Assembly (NCBI GenBank): GCA_958299035.1
Contig: CATQJL010000326.1
Span: 1,750,232 to 1,814,231, forward strand
Source: Cylicocyclus nassatus
Lineage: Eukaryota; Nematoda; Chromadorea; Rhabditida; Strongylidae
Length of the DNA: 64,000 bases
Direction: 5' to 3'
Shown here: positions 30,436 to 41,902 of the stretch, one piece after another
Position numbering within the stretch: the first letter of the stretch is position 1
Layout of the letters: each line of letters starts with the position of its first letter
Notes under the pieces: model-generated
Databases searched by the model: none
Seen by the model: the letters and a program-made list of their open reading frames with translations, nothing else
What the model was told of the DNA's origin: nothing
Made by a program: the position numbers and the translations under genes

Positions 30436-30930
30436 ACTCAACCATGTGGAATGAAAAATCCTACTTTGGGTATCGAAATCAACCAAAATTCGCCCCTTCG
30501 TCTTCACTATTCAAGGGAACGGGTTTTTTCCACTGAGGTAAACATCTTCAACGAAGATTAGTCTTATTTGAGACGTCTAAGGGCAACCCTGTTACCTAAC
30601 TAATTCCTATGATTTTGCATAAAAACGCTATTTTTGGGCACTGTCCGCTCCTCTTGAATGCGGTATGCCGCAGTCAAAAACCAAAAGATGTCTTCTGCGC
30701 GAACTCATTGGTAAAGCGGTGTTACATGACCTCAGTAACTAGCGTGTAGGAAGGGGAAGCGGGGGGCAGCAATGCCAATATTCAAAAGAAGGACCGACTC
30801 ACATTGCCCTTTTCTTCTCCTGCAATCCTTACTACAGGGTATTCCGTACAAATATTTTGACTGTATCCAGAAATGGAGTAAAAAATACAGGTGATTACGC
30901 GATTATGGAAGTAGTATCCACAACGTCTCC

Positions 30931-33900
30931 TCAAGAGATCTTACCCGTGGAGCGGCTACCTCGCTCACATTTATTTACGGGACTGTGAAGAAATAACGTA
31001 GAAAAGTGCTTCTTTTGTAGGTACCTGCTTGAAGACGATGGTGTTGTTTCTAGATTATCCACAGGTGATCGGGTCTTTACAGGACTGCGATCGCGAAGAC
31101 GTGTCAGCAGCGATGGTGACTTCGAACGCATTGGTGATCGCTCTTTGATAAGCCTGCAGAATGAGGACTTATTAAGGAGTCACTACTGTCACTGTCATTG
31201 TTCGTCACCCACGATTCAACTCACTTACTCTCGAGCAGCATCCTTAGCAGCTTTTTCTGCTTTCCTTTCCACCTCCTTCTTTTTACTTCTTTCGTTGGCT
31301 TCGTCACGTTTGTCCTTCATTTGACTCACGAAATTTTGGAAAACGCCACCGCCCGTGATGCTTTGCTGAATGCTAGCGATGAGCAGATGTCACAGCTTAC
31401 ATCTAGGAGGAGCATACTGATCTGTCCTTCTTTTTCATCGACATATCTTCGCCAGACTTATCCGGTAGCTGTTCATGCAACTTTTCTATAAGATCGTTCT
31501 TCATCTGCAAGCGAAAGTTCATTTTGTTAGAGAGCATCGTTCTCTACAAACCTCTAAGGCATGTTCTAATTCGGCTATTCTTGACTTCAGCTCTTTTTCC
31601 CTGGCCAAGTCCACGATCTGTACAGGGGATGGCGCCTTTACAGGATCTGTTTGTATTTCCATGCAGGAAGTTTCTGTTCTAAATAAGTGTTCTTCACATC
31701 TTTGCAGCTCCTCTGAATATTTCTGATTACCTGTCGTCGTCGTCTTCTTCTTCCACATCTTCCTCCTCTTCGGTGTCAGCAACAGCACTAGTAGCTATCT
31801 CAGGTGATTGCATCTGTTCTTCTTGCTGACTCGTACTAGCCTTCAGCTTTTCCTGCAGAGCGTTGATCACTACCTGCTGTTCTTCCAGTTGTTGTTCTCG
31901 GTCACTTAGCAAACTCTCTTGCTCCTAAATAAGCTTTATGATCAATGCACTGTACAGGAACCTTCTTTGCGATATTTAGGTCGATAATGTAATTCGCAGC
32001 TTTGTAAAACGAAGTGTACAAAACTGTACCCACATTAATTTTGAGCTCCATCAGGTTCAATGCTTCGTCTTTTTTGAGAGACTCTTCCTTTAGAGACTCT
32101 AGCAAGACTCTCGATTCCTGCAACGTACTTTGCTTGCCTAGAACTTCTTCTTGTAGTTGCTGCATTTGTTGTGCAATCTCCTGTTCTCTTTGCTGGAACA
32201 TTGGCGATAGTGGTGTGGAGCTACTCCTACCTTTATATCTAACTACCTTCATCTGATTGATAATTTTTTCATGCTCTTTAGTCATATGTTTCATTTTTTC
32301 CTCGGCTTCCGCAATTGGATTTTCGAACCTGGAACCTTCAAAAATACTTACTAACTGTAGAGAATGGAAACAGCTAACCTTATCTCGGATCGGTCTCCGA
32401 TCTGCTGCAACTCAACGTTTTTCCTATCCAACTCCTCTTTTATGCCACCCATCTGATCAAGAAGCTCTTTTACCCTGCATTAATAACTTTTCCACCACCC
32501 ATGTCGCTCGACTTACTCGACTTACAAAATTTTATCACTATTACACAAGAATCAGACTGACCGTACATGTAGTGCTTCAATTTGAATGGTTTTTTCGTTG
32601 TTGTCACTTTCAAGTGCAGCCATTTCTTCTCTCAGCTGAAAGCTTGCAATTAATTGCTTGTTGAAAATTTCGGATAGGCACACCATTTCATCTGAATTTC
32701 TTGTCCTTTCTTTTTCCTTGTGAAGTTCGTCGTTTTCAGCTAAATCACTTTGCTATAAGGGTGGGCTCTGGAAAACCTTTTTTGCAAACCTTTGAGTTTT
32801 GCCGCATCTTCTTTCGCGCTGTACAGCTCTTCTTCTTTTTCGGCAAGTGAGGACTTTAGCGATTGCAGCTCTGCATGCTGATCGCTCTAAAAAGAAGTAT
32901 GAGTGACTGTACTGGCTCCAGCATTTGTAGGGCGAAAATAAACGTCGAAAAGTGTTTTGTGGAATAAGACCCTAAGACGATCTTTTATTCCTTCATCTCC
33001 AGAAGTTAGGTCCGCGCATTTTCGTACTTAACAAGTAAAGACTCGCTAGGAGAGCTTACCTGTTCAAATTTGGATACTTTTGACTTTAGCTCCCTATTTT
33101 CTGCTTCCAGTCTTTTGACAACTTTCTCTCGTTCTTTTTCGGCCTCTTCTTCCTTCTCTCGCTTTCGTTCATATGTTGCGATCTAAAACAATGTCATGGC
33201 AAAGAGCAACTTCGCTTTTATCGATATCACCTCGGAATGCAACCGTTCAATTTCCATAAGATTATTCTGATACTCGTCTGAGGACAACATTTCGCTCCTT
33301 AGGTCGTCCTTGATGACTCGGATTTGTTCTTCCGAAAGGCTTTGTTCCTGATCGACACGGCGACGCAGTGCAGCTATTTCCTCATCTGGAGAAGTGGTAA
33401 GTATACCTTGATTTTTACGGTCATGGAATTTGGGTGGAGTATTTCGTAAGTGTACATCTCATTCTTACACAAAAAGCGTTTAGCAAGGCGCGAACTGTGC
33501 GATAGGTTAGAAAAGCTACCTTTACTGTTAATTCTCAAACGATACTCTTCGAGCGTCCTCGTAAGTCCTGCTGTTTCGTTGACTATGACGCTGAGCTGTT
33601 CCGTGATCTGATCCTTCAAGGTACTTGTTCTCACACTCATCACCGATCTCAGTGTCCTACTTACCTCGGACTCTCCTTCATCCAAAAATTTCTGCTTCAA
33701 CGCTGTAACCTCTGCCTCAAGCAAGGATTTTTCCGTTTTGAGAGTCTGTATCTCATGCTGAGTAGCCTAGAAATGGTTGAGAAACAAGACATTTCAGCGA
33801 GAACTAGCATGCCTCTCTTAGCTCGTCCCTGTCCAGCCTAGCCGAATGCTCCAGGTCCTCTTTAAGACTGGTGTACTGCTCCTCAAGTTCATTGAGCTTG

Positions 33901-36900
33901 CTGCTAAACTCTTTCTTCATAGCATGCTCACGTGCTTCAGCCTGTATTCAAAAGACTGGGCTAAACAAAAAAAGACACCGTCATTGCTTGCCTGCTGTCT
34001 CTCCTTCGCCAGTAAGCTTTCGTAGTGTTCTTTGGTGGCTTCTTTTTCCTTTGTAACACTTTCCAAAACCTTAAGAAATCAATGAGCTCTGTAATGACGT
34101 TGTGATAAGTGTTGATGACCTCAGAACTCACAGCTTCGAGGGCATTCACTTGCGAGTTCTGCAGCTTGGTTTGGCTTTCGCTCTGGCTTTGAAGATTTTC
34201 GCGCTCTTTTTCCAGAAATTCAACCTAAGTAGCTCACTTTGGTCACCGAAAATTCTCCCTAATTTAAACGCCGATGATTTTGAGATACTACTATGCAGCG
34301 ACTGTACGATCTTGATGTGTACAAATGCTCAGCTCAGACGTCTACAGCGTTGACATTTGAGTTTCTGCTTAACTAGATTGATGCTTCGAGTTCTGTCCGG
34401 ATTTTCTAAGAAATCTCGGACTTACTGACGCGTCACCGTAAGCATTCACTAATCAGGTATCACAGGCGAGGTTGGGAAACTTGAAACGTCACAATCTCTA
34501 TTCAGATAGAGGGTACCTTGTTTTTTAGTGCTCGCACTTCGGTTTGAAGGTCACGAATGACACCTTCAAGCTTGGTCTTTGCTGCTTCGACCACATTTAG
34601 CAGTTCTGAAATGAGAAGATGGAAAGTGGTTGCAAAGAATTTGCATCCTGACTCACTAGATTTTTTCCTTAATTCCTCTTCTTGTTGTTGGAGCTTAGCC
34701 CTATGTTCATTATACTCACTGGTTGATTGAGACAGGCGCCTGAGCGCATCGTTTGTTTCAGCTCTTGCGTCCTCAAGCTAAATGAGGGAGGAAGACCAGA
34801 TTATGAGAGCTAGCGGTTTATAGATTATGAAAGTTAGATGTTGTTAGCCGACCTCTTTGCTGATAGCCTGAACCTCCGCTTCCTTTGACTGAAGCTTCTT
34901 TTCCAGTGCAGTCACTTCATTTTTGCAGCTGGCCAACTCATCACGGCTCCTGCGCGCTTGATGCTGTAGCTCTTGAAGACGGTCGTGGAACTCATCCTGC
35001 CTGAATGCATTTTTACTAGGCAATCTAGTAGCGGCGAAATTCTAGATATAAAACAGAAACCGTATACTCTTGCATCCATACCTTGCCAGTAATTCCTCCT
35101 TCAATGCCTCTTCATGATCTCTGAGAGCTTCCAGCTCTTTTGTATAGAGCATTTTAGCCGCTGTAAGTTCTGTCTCATAAAGTGACTGCGCGCGTCGTAA
35201 TTTCATCTCGAATGTTTCTCCTAAACGCTCTTTTTCCGATCGTAGCGATTTTCGTTCTTCTTCTAGTCTTTGAATTTCAATCATATACCTAAATAAATGT
35301 TCACCTAGGAATTACGGATTTCGCGATATTTAAAGTGCATACTTTTGCTCCAAATTGAGTAGCTGTGACTCCGAGAAGCGTTGCTCCAAAAGCTGAATCT
35401 CCTTTTGGTGTTCTTGGCGGAGTTTCTCTAGAGCTTGCTCCTTCTCACGCTCAAACTTATCCTGGAGATAACTTCATATAATTTACTCCTATGTAGGTTC
35501 GCGACGCCAGGAGGCTCGTATGCGTGTATTCCATTAGACTTGATCAAAACATTATCCTAATCTCCTCTATATAAACAAACCTGGAGCGCCTGAAAACTCT
35601 TCATTCGTGCTTCAAAGTCCTTTTTCGCTCCTAGCACTTCTTCAGAAAGTGCTATGATTTTGCTCGAATATTCTGCTTCCAGTTTGCGCTCACGTTCTGC
35701 CACACGTTCTCTAGAAAAAGGAGCCATATCCTACTTTATATGAGCTTGCAGTGGTTGATACCTATACTCGCTAAAGGTTCCCATTACATTGTACTTCTGC
35801 CGTTCATATTCGGCTACTGTTTCTTCAAGCGTCTGGATTTTTCGCTTCAACTCAGTTTCCCGGCCGCGAGGGACCCCTGTAACTGCTAAAGTCGGGATTC
35901 CTTTGCTTTTCTGTTGAATAAACCCTACAGCACACGAGTCTGAACTCAGTCATACAAACACTAAGCAAAAGAGGTCTCAGCTACAGAGATACTTAGTTCA
36001 ATGAAGCTCAGTTGCCTTTTCGTGGTTCATTGTCCGTAATCCTACCATTGGCATTAGATGCAGCAGCTACTTTCAACATGGTTAGTAAAGTAGTAGAATC
36101 TTCGATTTCTGCCTGAGTACTGCCACTGTTTGATGTCGGCGAAACAGGAACTGGTGAGATGGATTGTCGGGGTGGTCCTGCTGTAGGGGTCCTGAAAAGT
36201 CGCGCGCTCAGCGCTCTTACAGAACCTTCGTGCGTTACACGGCACCTACCGTACATTTCCGCTGATACAAGTTAACGGCACGTTTTGCGGTGGAGCAGGC
36301 CAAGCTGCGATATCAGGCCGTGAATCACGAACGAGTGGTATCGCTACCGCAATCGCTGGTTCTCTAAAACCATGCCTCGACCTAGGTAGTTTTAGTTTCG
36401 ATAGAGAAATTTGGAGATGATTTGCACACTGATATCATACGAATACAGAAGAAACGCAAGTAAGGAGTAATCACATACATATTCGCTAAAATCTGGGTTC
36501 GTTGATCGACAGTTAAGCTGGAAAAGATGTCATGGGCGAGGAAAAGCTCAATCACATTCAACAAAAATTTAAAAATCTTGCGCGTAGACTAGTACGCTTT
36601 AGCCGTGCATAGTAGTTCAATAGATAATTAAGCTGTTTTCCAACTTGATCACTGAGATGTTCCTGAACAGATTTCTTAAGTCATTCCCTTCTGCAAAATC
36701 ACCATTCGTCCTCAAGCATTATACAGACATAAAGTCCATGCGTAAATCCGGTTTAGGTTTCTCTGGTGTTAGACCTTGTCCCTCCCTCCCATGTATACTC
36801 TTCTTCCCCGGTCCCATCTTAGGCTGCTTCAAACACTCTTTCTGGAGGCAAACTACGGTATATTCACACATTGTTTGTTTGCGCTTGTTTTCTGAGGAAC

Positions 36901-37611
36901 TGTTACCGCTGCAGGTCAAACAACTTACAATAGAACGTATTCTGGGACTTGCGCTTAACTCATCAAATATTCCCCATCCTCAGTAAATCATAGCTATTGA
37001 TTGATGATGCGTGAGGTGTTTCGGAGGGAGTGCGGTGAGGCTGTCGAGCTGCATCAGGTGTCCGTAGGTTCTCGGTGTAACATATTGGCGTGTCATCGCC
37101 CAAACAATGACCACCGATGGACGGATTGTACTGTGATGCTCGCCATCCATCCTACCCAGAGGCCTCTGAGCCTTCGAAGTTGGGAAAAAAATTTGAAGCT
37201 TCTTACACTGATCTATAGCTGAAGCGTATGCAAAAATCGTATGGTTTAGCGAAGGCACCGCCCCTTTCCAAGTATGATCAATACATGACTAAACTAGTTT
37301 TCTCTAACAGCAGAACCCAGCTATGTTTGGCATGGGTCCAGAGAGCATACCATGAATCAGATTTTTTGAGACGACTGGGTGCAAAAGGCAAGGCACAGAG
37401 GATACAAAAAAAGTTACGATAACCTACCCATTTGGCGGTCTTGGTGAACGGCTAGAACGTCGTGGCGAACGTGATCCGGCCGGTGATGCTGATCGCATCT
37501 GGCCATCTAACTCTTCTGAGTAATAACCGAGCTGGAAGTTGTCAACGTGAGCCATAAAAATTTTGCAACAGGCAATCTTCAGCTTACCCGCTCGCGTAGA
37601 CGTTCGGACAT
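30931..37611 (-). CDS. FAM184-family long coiled-coil protein
   Basis: Twenty-eight exons join in frame to about 1196 residues, near the length of vertebrate FAM184A. Exon spans in transcript order: 37588-37611, 37428-37531, 36479-36517, 36250-36381, 36046-36191, 35762-35876, 35581-35710, 35343-35461, 35082-35288, 34853-35000, 34657-34777, 34517-34605, 34132-34224, 33992-34069, 33813-33941, 33520-33766, 33231-33385, 33060-33182, 32790-32886, 32562-32739, 32379-32474, 32034-32328, 31731-31924, 31552-31678, 31418-31504, 31229-31365, 31025-31153, 30931-30982. The N-terminus is Ser/Arg/Pro-rich (RSASPAGSRSPRRSSRSPRP). Heptad-rich coils follow (ELKRKIQTLEETVAEYERQK, RAQSLYETELTAAKMLYTKE). The C-terminus is basic/Ser-rich (LLTRLRDRSPVKTRSP). 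The match to FAM184 is to the block ELKRKIQTLE...ARMKSFQALQDKFEREKEQA. Molecular role is poorly known. Donors at 33991 and 33812 appear to be GC. The gene may extend to a further exon at 30832-30860 via GGTAAGAT near 30941. Confidence 0.75.
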
Positions 37612-39337
37612 GATTGGGCATATGCCCTGCTAGTACACGGGATAGAGATCCAACACAGGGCGAGGTCTGCTAAATTTTTCGCTGAAGAAAAATAGATTGA
37701 CTGTGTAGGAGTCTGGCCCAAACAAGTCTATGAGCATTGTGATAGAATAATTCAACATGGCAATGCGTTGATATATCTTCAGTATTTGATCACCGATTTC
37801 AAAATAAAGTTTACAAAGGCCGATAGAGCAACAGTCGTGACGTACGAGCTTGTGTGAAACAGAGAATGCTGTCCATTCTGCAAAATGGACTGAATGCCTG
37901 CCGAGAAAAATGGTTCGTTACAGCTCTATAATCTTGTGCTGCTGACGATTGTACTAATTTCAACTGAGCAGATGCGAATCAGTGGTTTTTGATCAGACCA
38001 CTGAGCATGTTATGTGGTATGGCTAAATAATAAGCAGAAAGGAAGACATTAAGATTTTGTGGAGTAAGTGGACTACAGCAATAACGGAAAGCTGTGGATT
38101 AGGTGTGATGCATGAGAAGAAGTTAGCAAAGAAACAGGACGAGTCAGATAGATCTGCACTCAGCAGTGAATGAAAATATTGACAGTGATGTATCAGTTAC
38201 AGCGGTAATGATAGCGGTGAGCACGTGTGTGCGCATATGAGGGGATGGCTCTGATTGTCTCATCCGTGGTCCATCCGTCTGACTCTTGGATGCAGTTCTC
38301 GCCCCGATCACACACACACACTCACATACACACCTGCCGGGCGCCTGCTGTCCTCCGTTCCTCCACAGATCGACTTTCTTCCCATTCCCTTATCGTCTTT
38401 TTACACAACGATGGAGATCGCACTGTGTTCCGAATGCTCAGCTTCATCTGGAGAAGATGAAAAGTTCGCGCTCATAGGGTCGAGCCGAGGAGATATCTAT
38501 GCGTTAGGGGTTCGCGGTCTTTCGATCATGAAGTATATACAGAGGTGGGAAGTTTCTTGGTGGAATGAGTGTTCTGACATGCATAGAATGTACGTGTCAG
38601 TTTCTGGCGTCGATAAAAACTCAGCCGAGACTATCAAAAAATCAAAAGACCATTATGGGGTAAGATCGTTTTTCCATTAGGCATGGGAATGGTTTGTTTG
38701 AATGGGACGAAGAGGGCAAAATGTGAACCACTGCTCGTTTCGTTCTGTCTTCTGTAGAGCATAATGTGAATCTGCACAAGAATGCTTGCCGTGTAAAACT
38801 GGTGACTAGCCTTATATACTATTATTAGCGAAATAACATATCCTGAAACCCATTTCTTGCCAGCGACTTAACTTATCGCTACGATACAAGATTTAGGCGG
38901 CTTTCGATGTTATATGCTCCTCACTTACAAGAATCAGACATCATCACACCTACCCTTTTCAAGTCCTATCTTAGTATGGACTACGGTATCTGCAGCGGTA
39001 GACCGAGGGGGGGGGAGGGGAGAAGCCGCCTAGAGAATAAGTCGCAAAATTTTTGAGGGTTACCTACATGAGCTGCAAAAGTTCGCAAACGATCTGCTTC
39101 TAGACACAGAAGATTTTTGGAATTTTAAATTGGTTTTGCGAGTAAATGGGGGGGGGGGGTGGGGAAAGGGGAGAGGAGCGCTGTGCCACCACACACCCTG
39201 TCCTAAAAAACAAATTTTGTCGCCTCCCCCCAAAAAATGCTAGCGTCATAGAGAATAGTTTTTCGAATGGTCAAAATTTATGGAGAAGTGTATGTAAAAT
39301 GCAGTCAATTGCAGCTTCGGCAACACCTGCACAGCCG
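37612..39337. other. Divergent intergenic region between the FAM184-like gene and daf-7
   Basis: Contains a CA-rich microsatellite at 38309-38332, G-rich tracts at 39006-39022 and 39148-39174, and an open plus-strand frame from 38411 (MEIALCSECSASSGEDEKFA) that shows no splice partner. Both flanking genes read away from this region, so it should carry both promoters. The daf-7 trans-splice site may be CACAG just before 39338. Confidence 0.35.
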
Positions 39338-41902
39338 ATGCGTTCAGAGGTCCTGGTCACCTTGATCGCTGCAGTTATGCTTCAGGAAATTCACTGCAGT
39401 GTTTGTACAGAAGATCCAGAGTGTCTTCGAGCTATGGAGTTAGCTAGGATCTCAGCAACAAAGGTTATCAACTTGAGCCCAGGTCTAATCTCACTGTAAA
39501 GAACTGTTAATGAATGAGTTATGCTTAGGCGCGTTTACCAGAAGCCTTTCGTATGCAAGCGAGACAGTTCGAGCACCAGGCACCGTATGCCGAATTTGCT
39601 GCGATTTTACGTAAGATGGAAAGCGAAGAGAAGCAAGATAAGGAAGGACTCGATTTGGAGAGAACTTTTATTCTTGCTGTCGACTTCCGGTCAGTCCTTC
39701 ACAGATCTATCCGCTAGGATAGTATATCAGCAATCTTATAGATGGAGCGGCTCCCTCCGAACTGATCGCCCACTTTCCTGTATCAGAGCAGACGAAGGAA
39801 AGGACAGTAGTGAAGGTTGATGAGCAATCACATAAATTACATACAATTCATGCATCCTTGTTTCGTATTAATTTTAGGCCATACTTCAAGTTTATTTATC
39901 TGTCGATGAAGAGCTGAGTGATCTAGCAGAAGTGCGAATAAGCGTCAGAGAGCGAAGAATGCATGGCCAGGTACAAAGTGCAGCTTTCTTGATTTCATGA
40001 GATGTTTTTGAGTGTTTGTAAGATCAAGCTGTTCAAAGAGTGACGAAATAGCCACAAAAACAGTAAAAATTCGGAAGTATGTGCGAGTTTCTATCCAAAT
40101 AAGCCCAGAAGATTTGAGGCGGTTCGTAACTTCGATGTGACAATTTTGAAATGAGGTGATTTTTTCTAGTTGGTGGACGGCAGACCCTGTTGAAGGCTTG
40201 GTGGTAGAAGCTTTACTCAACGATGTCAACTTAGCCGTTCATCCGCAAAACACTCGACGACCAGCCGAGGTTGGCGACGACGGTAGAATAAGAGTGTGCA
40301 TCTAGAAGAATGTAGCTTTTCAGAGTATGGTTCTTATTTTACAACTTCATGACCCTGCTCTAAAGAGATCGCGCCGGGCAGCATCACCGGTTTGTACTGA
40401 ATCAATGAAGGAGAATGGTTGCTGTCTCTATGATCTTGTTGTGAGTCGCTTCTATTCAGAACCGGAGAAGTTGAAATCCAACACAAGAGCATAAGATATA
40501 GCTTCGTCTCCAATATTCCAGGGAGCACAAAAACGCAATGGCTTAAACTAACGCTATATTGAAAAGTGTATTATATCGATGCGTCCAACAGGATCACCCT
40601 TAGATTATAGATTACACTTAACAAGCGCATAAGTGTAGCTGAAAAACAAGCACTGCAGTTGTTCCATCATGACGTAAGCACTGGATAATATTGTAAACCA
40701 TCTGTCAAGAGCAAATGACGCAGGTTTCAGCTCATCAACCTTATGTATTGGAAATGAACAGACATGCACTACGGTTGTTTAGATTGATTTCGCGGAGTTC
40801 GGCTGGGATTTCATCATCGCTCCACTCAGATATAACGCATACATCTGTCGAGGAGACTGCACGAGTACCGAGGTGAAACTTCATACAATTAACTGTTGGC
40901 TCAGCCTTGTGCAGAGAATGAAGCAGAACTGTTTGGGGGAGCCTCGGTCGTGTACGCGTTATACAGGGTGTCCCAAAAGTATGTACACAGTTTTCAATTG
41001 TCAATATCTCTCTTCCCGTTGCTTTTCCGCCATTCAAGTACCATTCTGTAGAGGAGGCTTCAACTTAGACTTACAGTATCGAGCGAATTACCGATCGCTC
41101 TTCGTTACTGTAGGATCATAGGAACTTCGACAAGAATTTTAGGCATCGGAAGCCATATACGCCTCGGAACAAAACCAAACAAGCCGAAAACTCCTATACT
41201 ATGGTAATGGAAGCCGCCGATTTTGAATATGAAATTTCCACTTTACTGTGATGCTTCCTTCCAAAGTCATCCTAGGTAAAGCGAATAACCGAATTCCCAG
41301 TATTTGTCAGAAATGTGATTACAGTCAAAAAAGCTGGAATCACTCGCAAAAAAATGTGTAGTGGAATCAGCATGCGCGAAAACTCTTAGTAAACGATTTT
41401 TCAGATTTTTTGAAAGAAAAAATTTTCAGATGACATACTTTACAATGGTTCCACATGCTGGAAGTTCTTACCGTAATCCTACAGCAACAAAGGGCGATCG
41501 GTGATTCGATCGGTACTGTAACTCTAAGATGAAACCTCCTCTACAGAATGGTAATTGACTGGCAAAAAGACCCATTGAGATTTGACGATTGGAAAGTGTG
41601 TACTTACTTTTGGGACACCTTGTAGTGTCAAAATTCGTCGTCTTGAAAGCGATTTTCAGCCAGCAGTTATGGTCCACAACCGCATTGCTGACAACCGACT
41701 CAGCACTTTAGCTCAAGTAAAGCATACTACGAATTGCTGCCACCCGACAAAGTGAAAGATTTGCTCGATTCCTGTCAAACCAATCTGAATTAAAACACAG
41801 CAGTTTAGCTACGATCCTCTGAAGATCGTCTACCTCAACCAACAAAATCAAATGACAGTGGCTAAAGTGGAAGGAATGATTGCGAGGAAGTGTTCTTGCT
41901 GA
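39338..41902 (+). CDS. daf-7: DAF-7-type TGF-beta family ligand
   Basis: A secreted hormone of the dauer pathway acting through DAF-1/DAF-4 receptors (known for the family). Ten exons, 346 residues: 39338-39463, 39529-39689, 39731-39815, 39878-39970, 40039-40121, 40170-40269, 40324-40440, 40783-40872, 41660-41751, 41809-41902. The start at 39338 gives a signal peptide (VLVTLIAAVMLQEIHC). An upstream in-frame ATG at 39299 would bury it. The propeptide ends at a furin-type site KRSRR. The mature domain has nine cysteines in the TGF-beta knot order: VC...NGCCLYDLV, FGWDFIIAPLRYNAYICRGD then C, TNCCHPTN, and the terminal KCSC. All splice phases agree. The 40039-40121 exon boundary (AAAG acceptor) is the weakest. 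AATAAA lies at 42059-42064. A MITE sits in intron 8. Confidence 0.9.
40964..41622. repeat. TA-flanked TIR element (CAGGGTGTCCC family), copy 2, in daf-7 intron 8
   Basis: The ends CAGGGTGTCCCAAAAGTATG and the inverted CTTACTTTTGGGACACCTTG are bounded by TA at 40962-40963 and 41623-41624. Arms of about 150 bp (CTGTAGAGGAGG...; CGATCGCTC...GTAGGAT) align with each other and with the copy at 5125-5837. No coding capacity. Confidence 0.8.

Noticed and set aside
38309..38340. CRISPR-like or structured short repeat
   Set aside because: It is an ordinary CA-rich microsatellite with no spaced repeats, in a eukaryotic context.
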